Positions 52,542-61,150 of a stretch of DNA of 64,000 nucleotides are shown in pieces; the stretch's first letter is position 1, and each line of letters begins with the position of its first letter. Both the position numbers and the translations under genes were made by a program. The stretch lies in the NCBI RefSeq assembly GCF_008974225.1, contig NZ_BKZR01000001.1, positions 62,001 through 126,000 on the forward strand, given 5' to 3'. This DNA is from Weizmannia acidilactici (GTDB lineage Bacteria; Bacillota; Bacilli; Bacillales; Bacillaceae_C). Under the pieces are notes generated by a model. That model did not search any database. It had not been told where the DNA came from and saw nothing but the letters and a program-made list of their open reading frames with translations.

Positions 52542-53264
52542 ATGAAGAAATTTGCTTTAATTACCGGTGCAAGCGGAGGAATTGGAAAAGCGGTTGCAAA
52601 AATGCTTGCAGAAGAAGGCTGGAATCTTTATTTGCATTACCATCAAAATCAGGAAGCGGTAAAAGAACTGTTGGACATTTGCGCCGCGCGGGGTGTTGAA
52701 GCGATTCCGATCTGCGCCGATCTTGCTGTAGACGGCGGCGTGCAAACGATAGTGGATAATATTTTCCACCTCGATGCGATTGTATATGCGAGCGGCACGT
52801 CCCAATACGGTTTATTAACGGATATGGAAGAAAACGCAATTGATGAACAATATCGTATTCACGTGAAATCGCCGCTGCTTTTGTCAAAATTGCTGCTTCC
52901 GAAACTGATGCAGAATGAAACTTCGCACATCATCCTTGTCAGTTCGATATGGGGGCAGACGGGGGCTGCGTGTGAATCCGTCTATTCTGCAATGAAAGGT
53001 GCGCAAATTGCTTTTGCCAAAGCGCTGGCCAAAGAAACGGCAAGAAGCGGCGTGCGCGTCAATGCTGTTGCACCCGGCGCAGTCGATACGAATATGCTCA
53101 GGCTATTTTCGGAAGAAGAAATTGCCGGCGTAGAGGAAGAAATTCCTCTCGGCCGCCTCGCCAAACCGGCAGAAATCGCCCAAACGATCTCCTTCCTTCT
53201 CTCCGATAAAGCTGCCTACATTACAGGGCAAACGATTGCTGTAAACGGGGGCTGGTATATATAA
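52542..53264 (+). CDS. ymfI: SDR-family oxidoreductase YmfI (FabG-like)
   Basis: This is a classical short-chain dehydrogenase of 240 residues. It has the cofactor motif TGASGGIGKAV at the N-terminus, the catalytic Ser in ILVSSIWGQTG, and YSAMK as the Tyr-Lys pair. It ends with the FabG-like GQTIAVNGGWYI. The substrate is not known. Its place in the conserved ymfH-ymfI-ymfJ cluster supports the name. Confidence 0.9.
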   Translation: MKKFALITGASGGIGKAVAKMLAEEGWNLYLHYHQNQEAVKELLDICAARGVEAIPICADLAVDGGVQTIVDNIFHLDAIVYASGTSQYGLLTDMEENAIDEQYRIHVKSPLLLSKLLLPKLMQNETSHIILVSSIWGQTGAACESVYSAMKGAQIAFAKALAKETARSGVRVNAVAPGAVDTNMLRLFSEEEIAGVEEEIPLGRLAKPAEIAQTISFLLSDKAAYITGQTIAVNGGWYI

Positions 53265-53348
53265 AAATTCGGGCGGCTGATATTTCCATGCATAGCCTCC
53301 GCGCCAGGTCGCAAACTAATGCTGAACCATTTGAAAGGAGGATGCGCA

Positions 53349-53609
53349 ATGAGTGTATTAGAAAACTGGGACCAATGGAAGAACTTTTTGGGGGACCGCC
53401 TTCACCAGGCACAGCAGCAAGGCATGTCCCAAGAAACGATCGGCAAGCTTGCGGAACAGGTCGGGGATTACCTTGCTGCGCAAGTGGAGCCGAAAAATGA
53501 GCAAGAACGTGTCCTGGCCGATCTCTGGTCGGTAGCATCACAGGAAGAGCAACAAGCGATTGCCAATGTCATGGTCAAACTCGTCCAAAATGACGAATCC
53601 CAATCATAA
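53349..53609 (+). CDS. ymfJ: YmfJ (DUF3243) family protein
   Basis: This small, acidic, all-helical protein of 86 residues belongs to the DUF3243 family; its function is unknown. ENWDQWKNFLGDRLHQAQQQG and VLADLWSVASQEEQQAIANVMVKL are recognisable. ATG 53349 follows AAAGGAGG; the upstream in-frame start has no such site. It lies between ymfI and ymfK as in B. subtilis. Confidence 0.88.
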   Translation: MSVLENWDQWKNFLGDRLHQAQQQGMSQETIGKLAEQVGDYLAAQVEPKNEQERVLADLWSVASQEEQQAIANVMVKLVQNDESQS

Positions 53610-53631
53610 AAAAGGTGCCGGTGCCATACCA

Positions 53632-53690
53632 AAACAATTTACGGCTTTTCTCCAAAGCCGTAAATTGTTTAGATGCCGCCGGTTTTTTTT
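53632..53690 (+). terminator. long hairpin and T run after ymfJ
   Basis: AAACAATTTACGGCTTT pairs perfectly with AAAGCCGTAAATTGTTT around TCTCC (53632-53670). Twelve bases later, GCCGGTTTTTTTT gives a T8 tract that may pair with GGTGCCGG just upstream of the hairpin, forming a two-layer terminator. Confidence 0.75.
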
Positions 53691-53826
53691 GCAGGATTTG
53701 CACGCACCTCGACAAAATTCATGTTTTTTTGTGATTTTTGGAGCTATCACTTTCTTATTGATATAAAATCATATATCATATAACCTAGATATAGTTAGTG
53801 AGTATCCGGTTGCGGGAGGGGTCCAG

Positions 53827-54618
53827 GTGGAGGACAGGAAAGAATGGTATTTGGAATATGAAATTAAAATCAACCGCCCGGGGCTTCTTGGCGATATATC
53901 TTCTCTCTTGGGTATGTTGGCGATTAACATCAAAAGCATTAATGGCGTTGACGATAGAAAGCGCGGCCTGCTTCTTCTTGTAAAAAATGAGGAACAGGTC
54001 GGTCGCCTCGAATCGATCTTGCAAACAGTGGAAACGATAAAAGTAACGAAAATCAGGGAATCCAAACTTCGGGACAGGCTTGCAGTGCGCCATGGCAGGT
54101 ATATTCAGCGGGACCACGACGACAGGAAAACATTCCGGTTTGTGCGTGATGATCTCGGTATCCTTGTTGATTTTATGGCTGAGCATTTTAAACAAGAAGG
54201 CCATAAACTGATCGGAATCCGCGGCATGCCCCGCGTCGGAAAAACCGAGTCAATTGTGGCGGCAAGCGTGTGCGCTAATAAAAAATGGATTTTTCTTTCC
54301 TCCACGATGATCAAGCAGACAGTCAGAAGCAGCCTGATCGATGATGAATACAACGTCAATAATATATTTATTATGGATGGGATCGTATCCGCCGAAAGGG
54401 CAAACGAACAGCACTGGCAGCTCATTCGCGAAATTATGCGCCTGCCGGCTGTAAAAGTGGTGGAACACCCTGATATTTTTGTGCAGCACTCGGAATACTC
54501 ATTGGACGATTTCGACTATATTATTGAGCTGAGAGAAGATCCGTCACAGGAGATTACATACGACATGCTGCAAAATAACCGGATGTTTCAAAGCGGATTT
54601 GGCGGATTTGATTACTAG
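53827..54618 (+). CDS. ymfK: YmfK (DUF3388) protein: ACT-like domain plus P-loop
   Basis: This is a conserved Bacillus protein of unknown function, 263 residues. The N-terminus (about 8-75) reads like an ACT ligand-binding domain (NRPGLLGDISSLLGMLAINI). The second part has a proper Walker A, GMPRVGKT (about 133-140), and hydrophobic strands ending in Asp (NNIFIMDG). This suggests a ligand-gated NTPase (inference). GTG 53827 follows GGGAGGGG. It stands directly before rodZ. Confidence 0.88.
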   Translation: MEDRKEWYLEYEIKINRPGLLGDISSLLGMLAINIKSINGVDDRKRGLLLLVKNEEQVGRLESILQTVETIKVTKIRESKLRDRLAVRHGRYIQRDHDDRKTFRFVRDDLGILVDFMAEHFKQEGHKLIGIRGMPRVGKTESIVAASVCANKKWIFLSSTMIKQTVRSSLIDDEYNVNNIFIMDGIVSAERANEQHWQLIREIMRLPAVKVVEHPDIFVQHSEYSLDDFDYIIELREDPSQEITYDMLQNNRMFQSGFGGFDY

Positions 54619-54634
54619 ATTGGCAGGTGTTACC

Positions 54635-55543
54635 ATGACGGAATTAGGGAATCGTTTAAAGGAAGTAAGAAAAGAAAAGGGCATCAGCCTGGATGATCTG
54701 CAGGAGATGACCAAAATCCAAAAAAGGTATTTAAAAAATATCGAAGAAGGAAAATATGATTCAATGCCTGGAAAATTTTACGTCCGGGCATTTATTAAGC
54801 AGTATGCCGAGGCAGTCGGGCTTCAGCCGGAAGAGCTATTTGAGGAGTTTAAAAACGAAATTCCGAGCATCGAACATGAAGAATTTCCGGAGCAGATTAC
54901 CCGTGTACAGACGAGAAAAACGGCGGCTCCGGATACGGTAAAATTGATGAACGTGCTGCCGAGGATCATTGTAGTCGTTGTGATTATCGGGATTTTGTTT
55001 TTGCTGTGGTTTATTGTTTCCAGTTTTGCTGGAAACAACAGCAAGGAAAAATTAAGCAGCGGCAATTCGGGCAATGTGAGCGTGCAGCAAGGTGATGTGA
55101 AATCTTCTGACAAGGCAACATCCGAAAACACCACAGGCACAAAAAATACGGCAAAAAGTACGAAAACAATTTCTACGGAAACGAAAAAAAATGCAAACCA
55201 GCAAACGGGGCAGAAATTGGAAGCTATTTCATCAAGCGGCTATACATCGACTTACAAGCTGAGCGGTACCGGTCAATTTAAGCTCGAGTTAAAAGCCAAA
55301 GGCGGGCAGTCGTGGATACAGGTGAAAAACAGCGACGGCTCAACCAATTTCCAAAAATTATTGAATGACGGCGACAGCCAGAATGCCGACCTCACGAAAC
55401 AAAAACAAGTAACGATTACGATCGGAAATACCGTGAACACGGAAGTCTACATTAACGGCAAAAAATTAAAATACGATATTCCTGCTTCCAAAGAAGTACG
55501 CCAGGTTATTGTGATCCAGTTTCATGCAACACAAACGGAATAA
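54635..55543 (+). CDS. rodZ: cell-shape protein RodZ (YmfM)
   Basis: RodZ links MreB to the elongation machinery at the membrane. The N-terminal helix-turn-helix (LGNRLKEVRKEKGISLDDLQ) extends to about residue 75, one membrane helix lies near 105-130 (IIVVVVIIGILFLLWFIV), then a Ser/Thr/Lys-rich linker and a C-terminal DUF4115 beta domain (SWIQVKNSDGSTNFQKLLNDG, in two parts). ATG 54635 follows AGGTGTT. The 302 residues fit the family; the position before pgsA is conserved. Confidence 0.92.
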   Translation: MTELGNRLKEVRKEKGISLDDLQEMTKIQKRYLKNIEEGKYDSMPGKFYVRAFIKQYAEAVGLQPEELFEEFKNEIPSIEHEEFPEQITRVQTRKTAAPDTVKLMNVLPRIIVVVVIIGILFLLWFIVSSFAGNNSKEKLSSGNSGNVSVQQGDVKSSDKATSENTTGTKNTAKSTKTISTETKKNANQQTGQKLEAISSSGYTSTYKLSGTGQFKLELKAKGGQSWIQVKNSDGSTNFQKLLNDGDSQNADLTKQKQVTITIGNTVNTEVYINGKKLKYDIPASKEVRQVIVIQFHATQTE

Positions 55544-55607
55544 GCTTATATAATGGGGGCTTTCTCTGCGGAAAATATATATATAGATCAGTTGGAGGAA
55601 AAGTTCA

Positions 55608-56186
55608 GTGAATTTGCCGAATAAAATTACTGTTTCTCGCGTATGTTTAATTCCTATTTTTTTAATGGTGATGGCGGTGCCTTTCCATTGGGGCACACTC
55701 GAATGGCTGGATACCAAAATCCCTGTCACCCATTTTGTCGGTGCGGTGATTTTTGCGGTTGCTTCGATGACGGATTGGATTGACGGACATTATGCGCGCA
55801 AAATGAATCTTGTCACGAATTTTGGCAAGTTTCTCGATCCGCTTGCCGATAAACTGCTTGTTTCCACGGCGTTTATTTTGCTTGTCGGCCTACAGCTTGC
55901 GCCGGCATGGATTGTGATTATTATCATCGCCCGCGAATTTGCCGTGACAGGCTTAAGGCTGATTCTGGCCGAGGGCGGTGAAGTTGTGGCAGCCAATATG
56001 CTTGGCAAAATTAAAACATGGACGCAGATTATTGCCATCCTTTTATTGCTTCTGCATAATTTCCCGTTTGCGGCGTTGTCCTTCCGCATGGATCTCGTTG
56101 CTTTGTGGGTGGCGCTTGTCTTTACAATCTGGTCCGGCATTGATTATTTTTATTTAAACCGGAAAGTATTCGCCCACTCAAAATGA
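55608..56186 (+). CDS. pgsA: CDP-diacylglycerol-glycerol-3-phosphate 3-phosphatidyltransferase
   Basis: PgsA makes phosphatidylglycerol phosphate from CDP-diacylglycerol, the product of CdsA. The CDP-alcohol phosphotransferase motif is present as SMTDWIDGHYARKMNLVTNFGKFLDPLADKLL (in two adjoining parts, D-G-AR-G-D-D pattern with H in place of a usual residue). About five membrane helices, 192 residues. The start is GTG 55608 after GGAGG. Essential in B. subtilis. Confidence 0.95.
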   Translation: MNLPNKITVSRVCLIPIFLMVMAVPFHWGTLEWLDTKIPVTHFVGAVIFAVASMTDWIDGHYARKMNLVTNFGKFLDPLADKLLVSTAFILLVGLQLAPAWIVIIIIAREFAVTGLRLILAEGGEVVAANMLGKIKTWTQIIAILLLLLHNFPFAALSFRMDLVALWVALVFTIWSGIDYFYLNRKVFAHSK

Positions 56187-56192
56187 ACAATT

Positions 56193-56222
56193 CAGTGAAA
56201 GTCCGCCTTTCACTGTTTTTTT
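56193..56222 (+). terminator. Rho-independent terminator after pgsA
   Basis: CAGTGAAA pairs with TTTCACTG around GTCCGCC, then T7. Confidence 0.9.
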
Positions 56223-56370
56223 GCATATATTTTTGGATAAAGGAAAAGAGCACCTTTTTTTGCGCGGTTCCTGCCAGTTGGCTGCACGCTTATGACATTT
56301 AACAGCCACAAAGTTCCGAGGCGACAGGACTACATAATCTTTCTGCTGCTTATCAAAGGGAGGAATTGGA

Positions 56371-57609
56371 ATGAATGCTGAGATTATTGCGGTCGGTTCA
56401 GAGCTGCTGCTTGGCCAGATCGTCAACACGAACGCGAAGTTTATTGCGGAGCATTTGGCAGAAATCGGGGTGGATGTCTACTACCAGACGGTTGTCGGCG
56501 ATAATCCGGGGCGGCTTGAAGAGGCAATTAAAACCGCCGAGGCACGCGCCGATTTGCTCATTTTTACCGGCGGGCTGGGGCCGACAAAGGATGATTTGAC
56601 GAAAGAAACGATCGCTTTCCATATCGGGAAAAAGCTCGTGACGGATGAAGTTGCGATGCGTTCCATTAAGCAATTCTTTGCCCGCACAAAACGGAACATG
56701 ACCGAAAACAACAAAAAACAGGCGTTGGTTATTGAAGGGTCAAAAGTGCTTCCGAATGACCACGGGATGGCGCCCGGGATGTTCGCCAAACAAGGAAACC
56801 ATTATTATATGCTTCTGCCGGGGCCGCCGCATGAAATGGAGCCGATGTTTATCAATTACGGCAGCCCGGCGATCCAGGAAGAACTTGAAACGATTGAAAG
56901 AATCGAGTCACGTGTGCTTCGTTTTTTCGGGATCGGAGAATCGCAGCTGGAAACAGAGGTACAGCACATCATTGACAGCCAATCGAACCCGACGGTCGCG
57001 CCGCTCGCATCGGAAGGGGAAGTGACGCTCAGGATTACGGCAAAACACGAATCAGCCGAAATCGCGAACAAAATGATCGATGAAAAAGAGAAAGAAATCC
57101 TGCAAATTGTCGGGCAATATTTTTACGGCTACAATGAAACGACACTAATGGAGGCACTGTTGAAAAAACTGTCCGAAAAACAGCTGACGCTCGCATGCGC
57201 GGAAAGCCTCACAGCCGGCATGTTTGAATCGGAAATGGCCGCCATTCAGGGAGTGAGCACAATGTTGAAAGGTGGCATTGTTGTTTATTCAAATGAAGCG
57301 AAAATGAAACTGGCAAATGTGAAGAAGGAAACGCTCGACCAATACGGCGCCGTAAGCAAAGAATGTGCGATAGAGCTGGCGGAAAATGTCCGCAGGCTGC
57401 TGAGCGCGGATATCGGAATCAGTTTTACCGGTGTAGCCGGCCCGGATTCGCTTGAAGGCCATCCCCCTGGCACGGTTTGGATCGGCATTACGGTCAAGGG
57501 AAAAGAAACCGGGGCCCATCTTTTGGAACTTGCCGGCTCCCGCAACAATGTCCGCCGCAGGACGGTGAAATACGGCTGTTACTATCTTTTGCAGATGCTG
57601 GGCAAATAA
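56371..57609 (+). CDS. cinA: CinA family competence/damage-inducible protein
   Basis: CinA joins a MoaB/COG1058 nucleotide-cofactor domain (EIIAVGSELLLGQIVNTNAKFIA, FTGGLGPTKDDLTKETI) to a C-terminal nicotinamide-nucleotide amidase domain (from about 255, LTLACAESLTAGMFESEMA, GPDSLEGHPPGTVWIGI). Members are thought to hydrolyse ADP-ribose-type cofactors and recycle NAD. It has 412 residues and an ATG after GGGAGG. It precedes recA, a common arrangement, although recA has its own regulated promoter here. Confidence 0.95.
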   Translation: MNAEIIAVGSELLLGQIVNTNAKFIAEHLAEIGVDVYYQTVVGDNPGRLEEAIKTAEARADLLIFTGGLGPTKDDLTKETIAFHIGKKLVTDEVAMRSIKQFFARTKRNMTENNKKQALVIEGSKVLPNDHGMAPGMFAKQGNHYYMLLPGPPHEMEPMFINYGSPAIQEELETIERIESRVLRFFGIGESQLETEVQHIIDSQSNPTVAPLASEGEVTLRITAKHESAEIANKMIDEKEKEILQIVGQYFYGYNETTLMEALLKKLSEKQLTLACAESLTAGMFESEMAAIQGVSTMLKGGIVVYSNEAKMKLANVKKETLDQYGAVSKECAIELAENVRRLLSADIGISFTGVAGPDSLEGHPPGTVWIGITVKGKETGAHLLELAGSRNNVRRRTVKYGCYYLLQMLGK

Positions 57610-57629
57610 TATCGGGTTTGCCCATAAAG

Positions 57630-57677
57630 GCCTCTTCCGCAAGGCAACCGGGTTTTTCACGGAAGAGGTTTTTTTTA
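57630..57677 (+). terminator. Rho-independent terminator after cinA
   Basis: CCTCTTCCG pairs with CGGAAGAGG around a 20-base loop, then T8. It insulates recA from cinA transcription. Confidence 0.88.
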
Positions 57678-57781
57678 GCTATGTCGGCAAAATTTTAATT
57701 TTTGGCGGCTTTTTCTTTGAAAAATTCGATTTTCCGCAGGGAAAAAAGGATTTTTTTTAAAGTTTTGGAGCAAAAAAATCA

Positions 57782-57833
57782 CGAATGGACGTTCGATATT
57801 TTTCTTGGCAAACGGATAAAAAACGGGTATAGT
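57782..57833 (+). promoter_or_regulatory. recA promoter with LexA operator
   Basis: CGAATGGACGTTCG (57782-57795) fits the B. subtilis LexA (DinR) box CGAACRNRYGTTCG with one mismatch. It lies nine bases before the -35 TTGGCA (57805-57810), 17 bases from TATAGT (57828-57833). LexA bound there would repress recA until DNA damage. Confidence 0.88.
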
Positions 57834-57890
57834 ATATGTATAGGTTCATTGCTTGCGAGAGTCCGTGATGAATAAAAAGGAGGAAATTTT

Positions 57891-58937
57891 GTGAATGATC
57901 GTCAACAAGCCTTAGACCAGGCTCTGAAACAAATAGAAAAACAATTCGGAAAAGGTTCCATCATGAGATTGGGCGAACAGACGGACAGGGCCGTATTCAC
58001 GATCCCGAGCGGTTCCCTTGCGCTTGATATTGCACTGGGCGTCGGTGGTTATCCGCGCGGCCGCGTGATCGAAATTTACGGGCCTGAAAGTTCGGGTAAA
58101 ACAACTGTTGCCCTCCATGCGATTGCGGAAGTTCAGGCAAGGGGCGGACAAGCCGCTTTTATCGATGCGGAACACGCGCTTGATCCGGTTTATGCCCAAA
58201 AGCTCGGCGTCAATATTGATGAACTACTCCTGTCCCAGCCGGATACGGGCGAACAGGCGTTGGAAATTGCCGAAGCGCTCGTCCGCAGCGGTGCTGTCGA
58301 CATTATTGTGATTGACTCGGTTGCTGCACTCGTGCCAAAAGCGGAAATTGAAGGGGAAATGGGGGACTCCCATGTAGGCCTCCAGGCGCGCCTCATGTCC
58401 CAGGCTTTGCGCAAATTATCAGGCGTCATCAATAAATCCAACACCATCGCTATCTTCATCAACCAAATCCGCGAAAAAGTAGGCGTAATGTTCGGAAACC
58501 CGGAAACAACGCCGGGCGGCCGCGCGCTGAAATTTTACTCGTCCGTGCGCCTTGAAGTGCGCCGCGCCGAGCAAATCAAGCAGGGCAACGACATTGTCGG
58601 GAACAAAACGAAAATTAAAGTTGTTAAAAACAAAGTTGCGCCGCCGTTTAAAACAGCCGAAGTGGATATTATGTACGGGGAAGGCATATCAAAAGAAGGC
58701 GAAATCATTGATATGGGCAGCGAACTCGATATTATCCAAAAAAGCGGCGCTTGGTACTCGTATAATGATGAAAGGCTGGGCCAGGGCCGCGAAAATGCAA
58801 AACTCTTTTTAAAAGAGAATCCGGATCTGCGCAACGAGATTGCCATGAAAATCCGCGAGCACTACGGCCTGGCGGAAAACAGCCAGCCGGCCGCCGAAGA
58901 AAATACGGAAGAACAGGAAGAATTCCATTTGGAATAA
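57891..58937 (+). CDS. recA: recombinase RecA
   Basis: RecA coats single-stranded DNA, exchanges strands and triggers LexA cleavage. Walker A GPESSGKTT is at residues 64-72, Walker B at IIVIDSVAALVP, loop L1 at MGDSHVGLQARLMSQALRK and L2 after FINQIREKVGVMFGNPETTPGG (in two parts). The acidic tail ends EEQEEFHLE. The length, 348, equals B. subtilis RecA. The start is GTG 57891 after AAAGGAGG. Confidence 0.98.
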   Translation: MNDRQQALDQALKQIEKQFGKGSIMRLGEQTDRAVFTIPSGSLALDIALGVGGYPRGRVIEIYGPESSGKTTVALHAIAEVQARGGQAAFIDAEHALDPVYAQKLGVNIDELLLSQPDTGEQALEIAEALVRSGAVDIIVIDSVAALVPKAEIEGEMGDSHVGLQARLMSQALRKLSGVINKSNTIAIFINQIREKVGVMFGNPETTPGGRALKFYSSVRLEVRRAEQIKQGNDIVGNKTKIKVVKNKVAPPFKTAEVDIMYGEGISKEGEIIDMGSELDIIQKSGAWYSYNDERLGQGRENAKLFLKENPDLRNEIAMKIREHYGLAENSQPAAEENTEEQEEFHLE

Positions 58938-58940
58938 TAC

Positions 58941-58989
58941 GCAAAAAAGAGCGCCTAAAATGCAGAACGCATTCCGGCGCTTTTTTTGC
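58941..58989 (+). terminator. Rho-independent terminator after recA
   Basis: GCAAAAAAGAGCGCC pairs with GGCGCTTTTTTTGC, with ATGC/GCAT closing an inner stem. Confidence 0.88.
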
Positions 58990-59038
58990 GGCTGTAGCCC
59001 ACTTAGAAAAATTTACTAATTTATTCCATGTGCTCCAC

Positions 59039-59067
59039 TTGACAATAAATATTCCCACCTTTAAAAT
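59039..59067 (+). promoter_or_regulatory. near-consensus sigma-A promoter upstream of rny
   Basis: TTGACA (59039-59044), a 17-base spacer and TAAAAT (59062-59067): five to six of six matches in each box. It would give a leader of roughly 325 bases before rny. A second, weaker pair, TTTACT/TATACT (59295-59323, spacer 17), lies closer to the gene. Confidence 0.75.
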
Positions 59068-59398
59068 TAATGTGTATATTTTATTTTCTAAAAATGACTT
59101 TCTCCTGCGCGAAAAGCTTACTCCGTTTCCGGACAGATTCCGGAAAGGGGTTCGGATATCTTACCGGATTGCCTTTTTGCGAACGGCTGGAAGAATCATT
59201 CCGCCGTGCGGCATTTAAACCGCACAGGGAGGAAACTCATGATTTGGTTTTAATGCATATACATCGGTGTGGGGATTTTCTCCGGGATGGACGTTTTACT
59301 TTTTAAGCTGAGCGTTGTATACTGTAAACCTTATGGATTAACGTAAAGCCGACATCTTTTAGCGTAGAAAAAGTTCATAGCAAGAGGAGGTGAGATTG
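59068..59398 (+). other. structured rny leader with competing hairpins and a tiny ORF
   Basis: Hairpin A is TTTCCGG/CCGGAAA (59126-59146). An alternative, hairpin B, pairs AAAGG (59144-59148) and CGG with CCG and CCTTTTT (59172-59178); the two share bases. A third hairpin GTGCGG/CCGCAC (59206-59225) is followed at once by AGGGAGGA and the five-codon frame ATG-ATT-TGG-TTT-TAA (59239-59253). pbpX, which lies here in B. subtilis, is absent. Function is unknown; attenuation is inference. Confidence 0.45.
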
Positions 59399-60961
59399 AT
59401 GGAGTCTCTCATATGGATCATCTCCCTTTTGCTTGTCCTTATCGTCGGTGTCGTTGTTGGCTATTTCATCCGAAGATCGATTTACGAAGCAAAGATCGCA
59501 GCGGCTAAAAATACGGCCGATCAAATTGTGGGTGACGCAAAACGTGAAGCCGACCGTCTGAAAAAAGAAGCCCTGCTTGAAGCGAAGGATGAAAATCATA
59601 AACTTCGTACAGATGTGGAACGGGAACTGCGCGAACGAAGAAATGAATTGCAAAGACAGGAAAATCGCTTATTGCAAAAGGAAGAGAACCTCGACCGCAA
59701 AGATGAATCGCTGGACAAGCGCGAATCGATGCTGGAAAAGAAAGAGGATTCTTTAAACCTGAGACAACAACATATTGAAGAGATGGAAAGCAAATTGGAG
59801 GAGATGGTTAAAAAGCAGGAGTCTGAACTGGAAAGAATCTCGGGCCTGAACCGCGAGCAGGCAAAAGCCATCATCATCGAAAAACTGGAGAAGGAGCTTT
59901 CGCATGATTTGGCCTTAATGGTAAAAGAAGCTGAAACGCGGGCGAAGGAAGAAGCCGACAAAAAGGCAAAAAATATCCTTTCATTGGCAATCCAAAGATG
60001 CGCAGCCGAGCATGTTGCCGAAACGACGGTATCGGTTGTCAATCTGCCGAACGATGAAATGAAGGGGCGCATTATTGGAAGGGAAGGGCGCAATATCCGG
60101 ACGCTGGAAACATTGACAGGTATTGACCTGATTATCGATGATACGCCGGAAGCGGTTATTCTTTCGGGATTCGATCCGGTGCGCCGGGAAACGGCACGCA
60201 TTGCACTGGAAAAACTGGTTCAAGACGGCCGCATCCATCCGGCCCGCATTGAAGAAATGGTTGAAAAAGCAAGGCGCGAGGTGGATGAACATATACGCGA
60301 AGTTGGTGAACAAACCACTTTTGAAGTCGGTGTCCACGGTCTTCATCCTGATTTAATCAAAATACTGGGCCGGTTGAAATTCCGTACCAGCTACGGGCAA
60401 AACGTCCTGAAACACTCGATTGAGGTGGCGTTCCTTTCCGGTTTGCTGGCAGCCGAACTCGGAGAAGACGAAATGCTTGCCCGCCGTGCCGGTCTGCTCC
60501 ATGATATCGGCAAAGCAGTCGATCATGAAGTGGAAGGGAGTCATGTAGAAATCGGCGTGGAATTGGCAACCAAATATAAAGAACACCCGGTTGTCATCAA
60601 TAGTATTGCTTCCCACCACGGCGATACAGAACCAACGTCGGTCATTGCCGTGCTCGTTGCAGCGGCCGATGCGTTGTCGGCGGCACGGCCGGGGGCGCGC
60701 AGTGAAACGCTCGAACATTACATCCGGCGCCTCGAAAAGCTGGAGGAAATTGCCGAGTCGTATGAAGGCGTTGAAAAATCTTTTGCCATCCAGGCGGGGA
60801 GAGAAGTCCGGATCATGGTGAAACCGGAACAGATCGACGACTTGGAAGCCCATCGTCTTGCGCGTGATATCCGCAAAAAAATCGAAAATGAGCTGGATTA
60901 TCCCGGCCATATTAAGGTAACGGTCATTCGGGAAACGCGGGCTGTTGAATATGCAAAATAA
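59399..60961 (+). CDS. rny: ribonuclease Y
   Basis: RNase Y is the membrane-bound endonuclease that starts mRNA decay. The N-terminal membrane helix (LIWIISLLLVLIVGVVVGYF) is followed by a long coiled coil (about 30-200, rich in E, K, R), a KH domain (GRIIGREGRNIRTLETLTG) and an HD domain with RAGLLHDIGKAVDHEVEGSH. ATG 59399 follows AGGAGGTGA; GTG 59390 lies within that site. The length of 520 is identical to B. subtilis Rny. Confidence 0.98.
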   Translation: MESLIWIISLLLVLIVGVVVGYFIRRSIYEAKIAAAKNTADQIVGDAKREADRLKKEALLEAKDENHKLRTDVERELRERRNELQRQENRLLQKEENLDRKDESLDKRESMLEKKEDSLNLRQQHIEEMESKLEEMVKKQESELERISGLNREQAKAIIIEKLEKELSHDLALMVKEAETRAKEEADKKAKNILSLAIQRCAAEHVAETTVSVVNLPNDEMKGRIIGREGRNIRTLETLTGIDLIIDDTPEAVILSGFDPVRRETARIALEKLVQDGRIHPARIEEMVEKARREVDEHIREVGEQTTFEVGVHGLHPDLIKILGRLKFRTSYGQNVLKHSIEVAFLSGLLAAELGEDEMLARRAGLLHDIGKAVDHEVEGSHVEIGVELATKYKEHPVVINSIASHHGDTEPTSVIAVLVAAADALSAARPGARSETLEHYIRRLEKLEEIAESYEGVEKSFAIQAGREVRIMVKPEQIDDLEAHRLARDIRKKIENELDYPGHIKVTVIRETRAVEYAK

Positions 60962-60990
60962 GCGGTGACGTGCTCACCGCTTATTTTTTT
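60960..60990 (+). terminator. Rho-independent terminator after rny
   Basis: AAGCGGTGA pairs with TCACCGCTT around CGTGC, then ATTTTTTT. It starts at the rny stop codon. Confidence 0.88.
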
Positions 60991-61150
60991 AAATCTGTAA
61001 TTATTTACCATTGATGATCACAAATTACGGGGCTCCTGCGGAAAACGAGGGCTGAGCGAAATCACCGGGGCCAGCCGGATTTCCTGATCATCGGACATGC
61101 TTAACATCTAAAAGATGAAATCCACTTACACAGCAAAGAAAGGGATATAC

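Noticed and set aside
59070..59306. 78-codon ORF in the rny leader
   Set aside because: Its ATG lies within the promoter-start region without a ribosome site, and the product is not protein-like. The short ATG frame at 59239 is better supported by AGGGAGGA.
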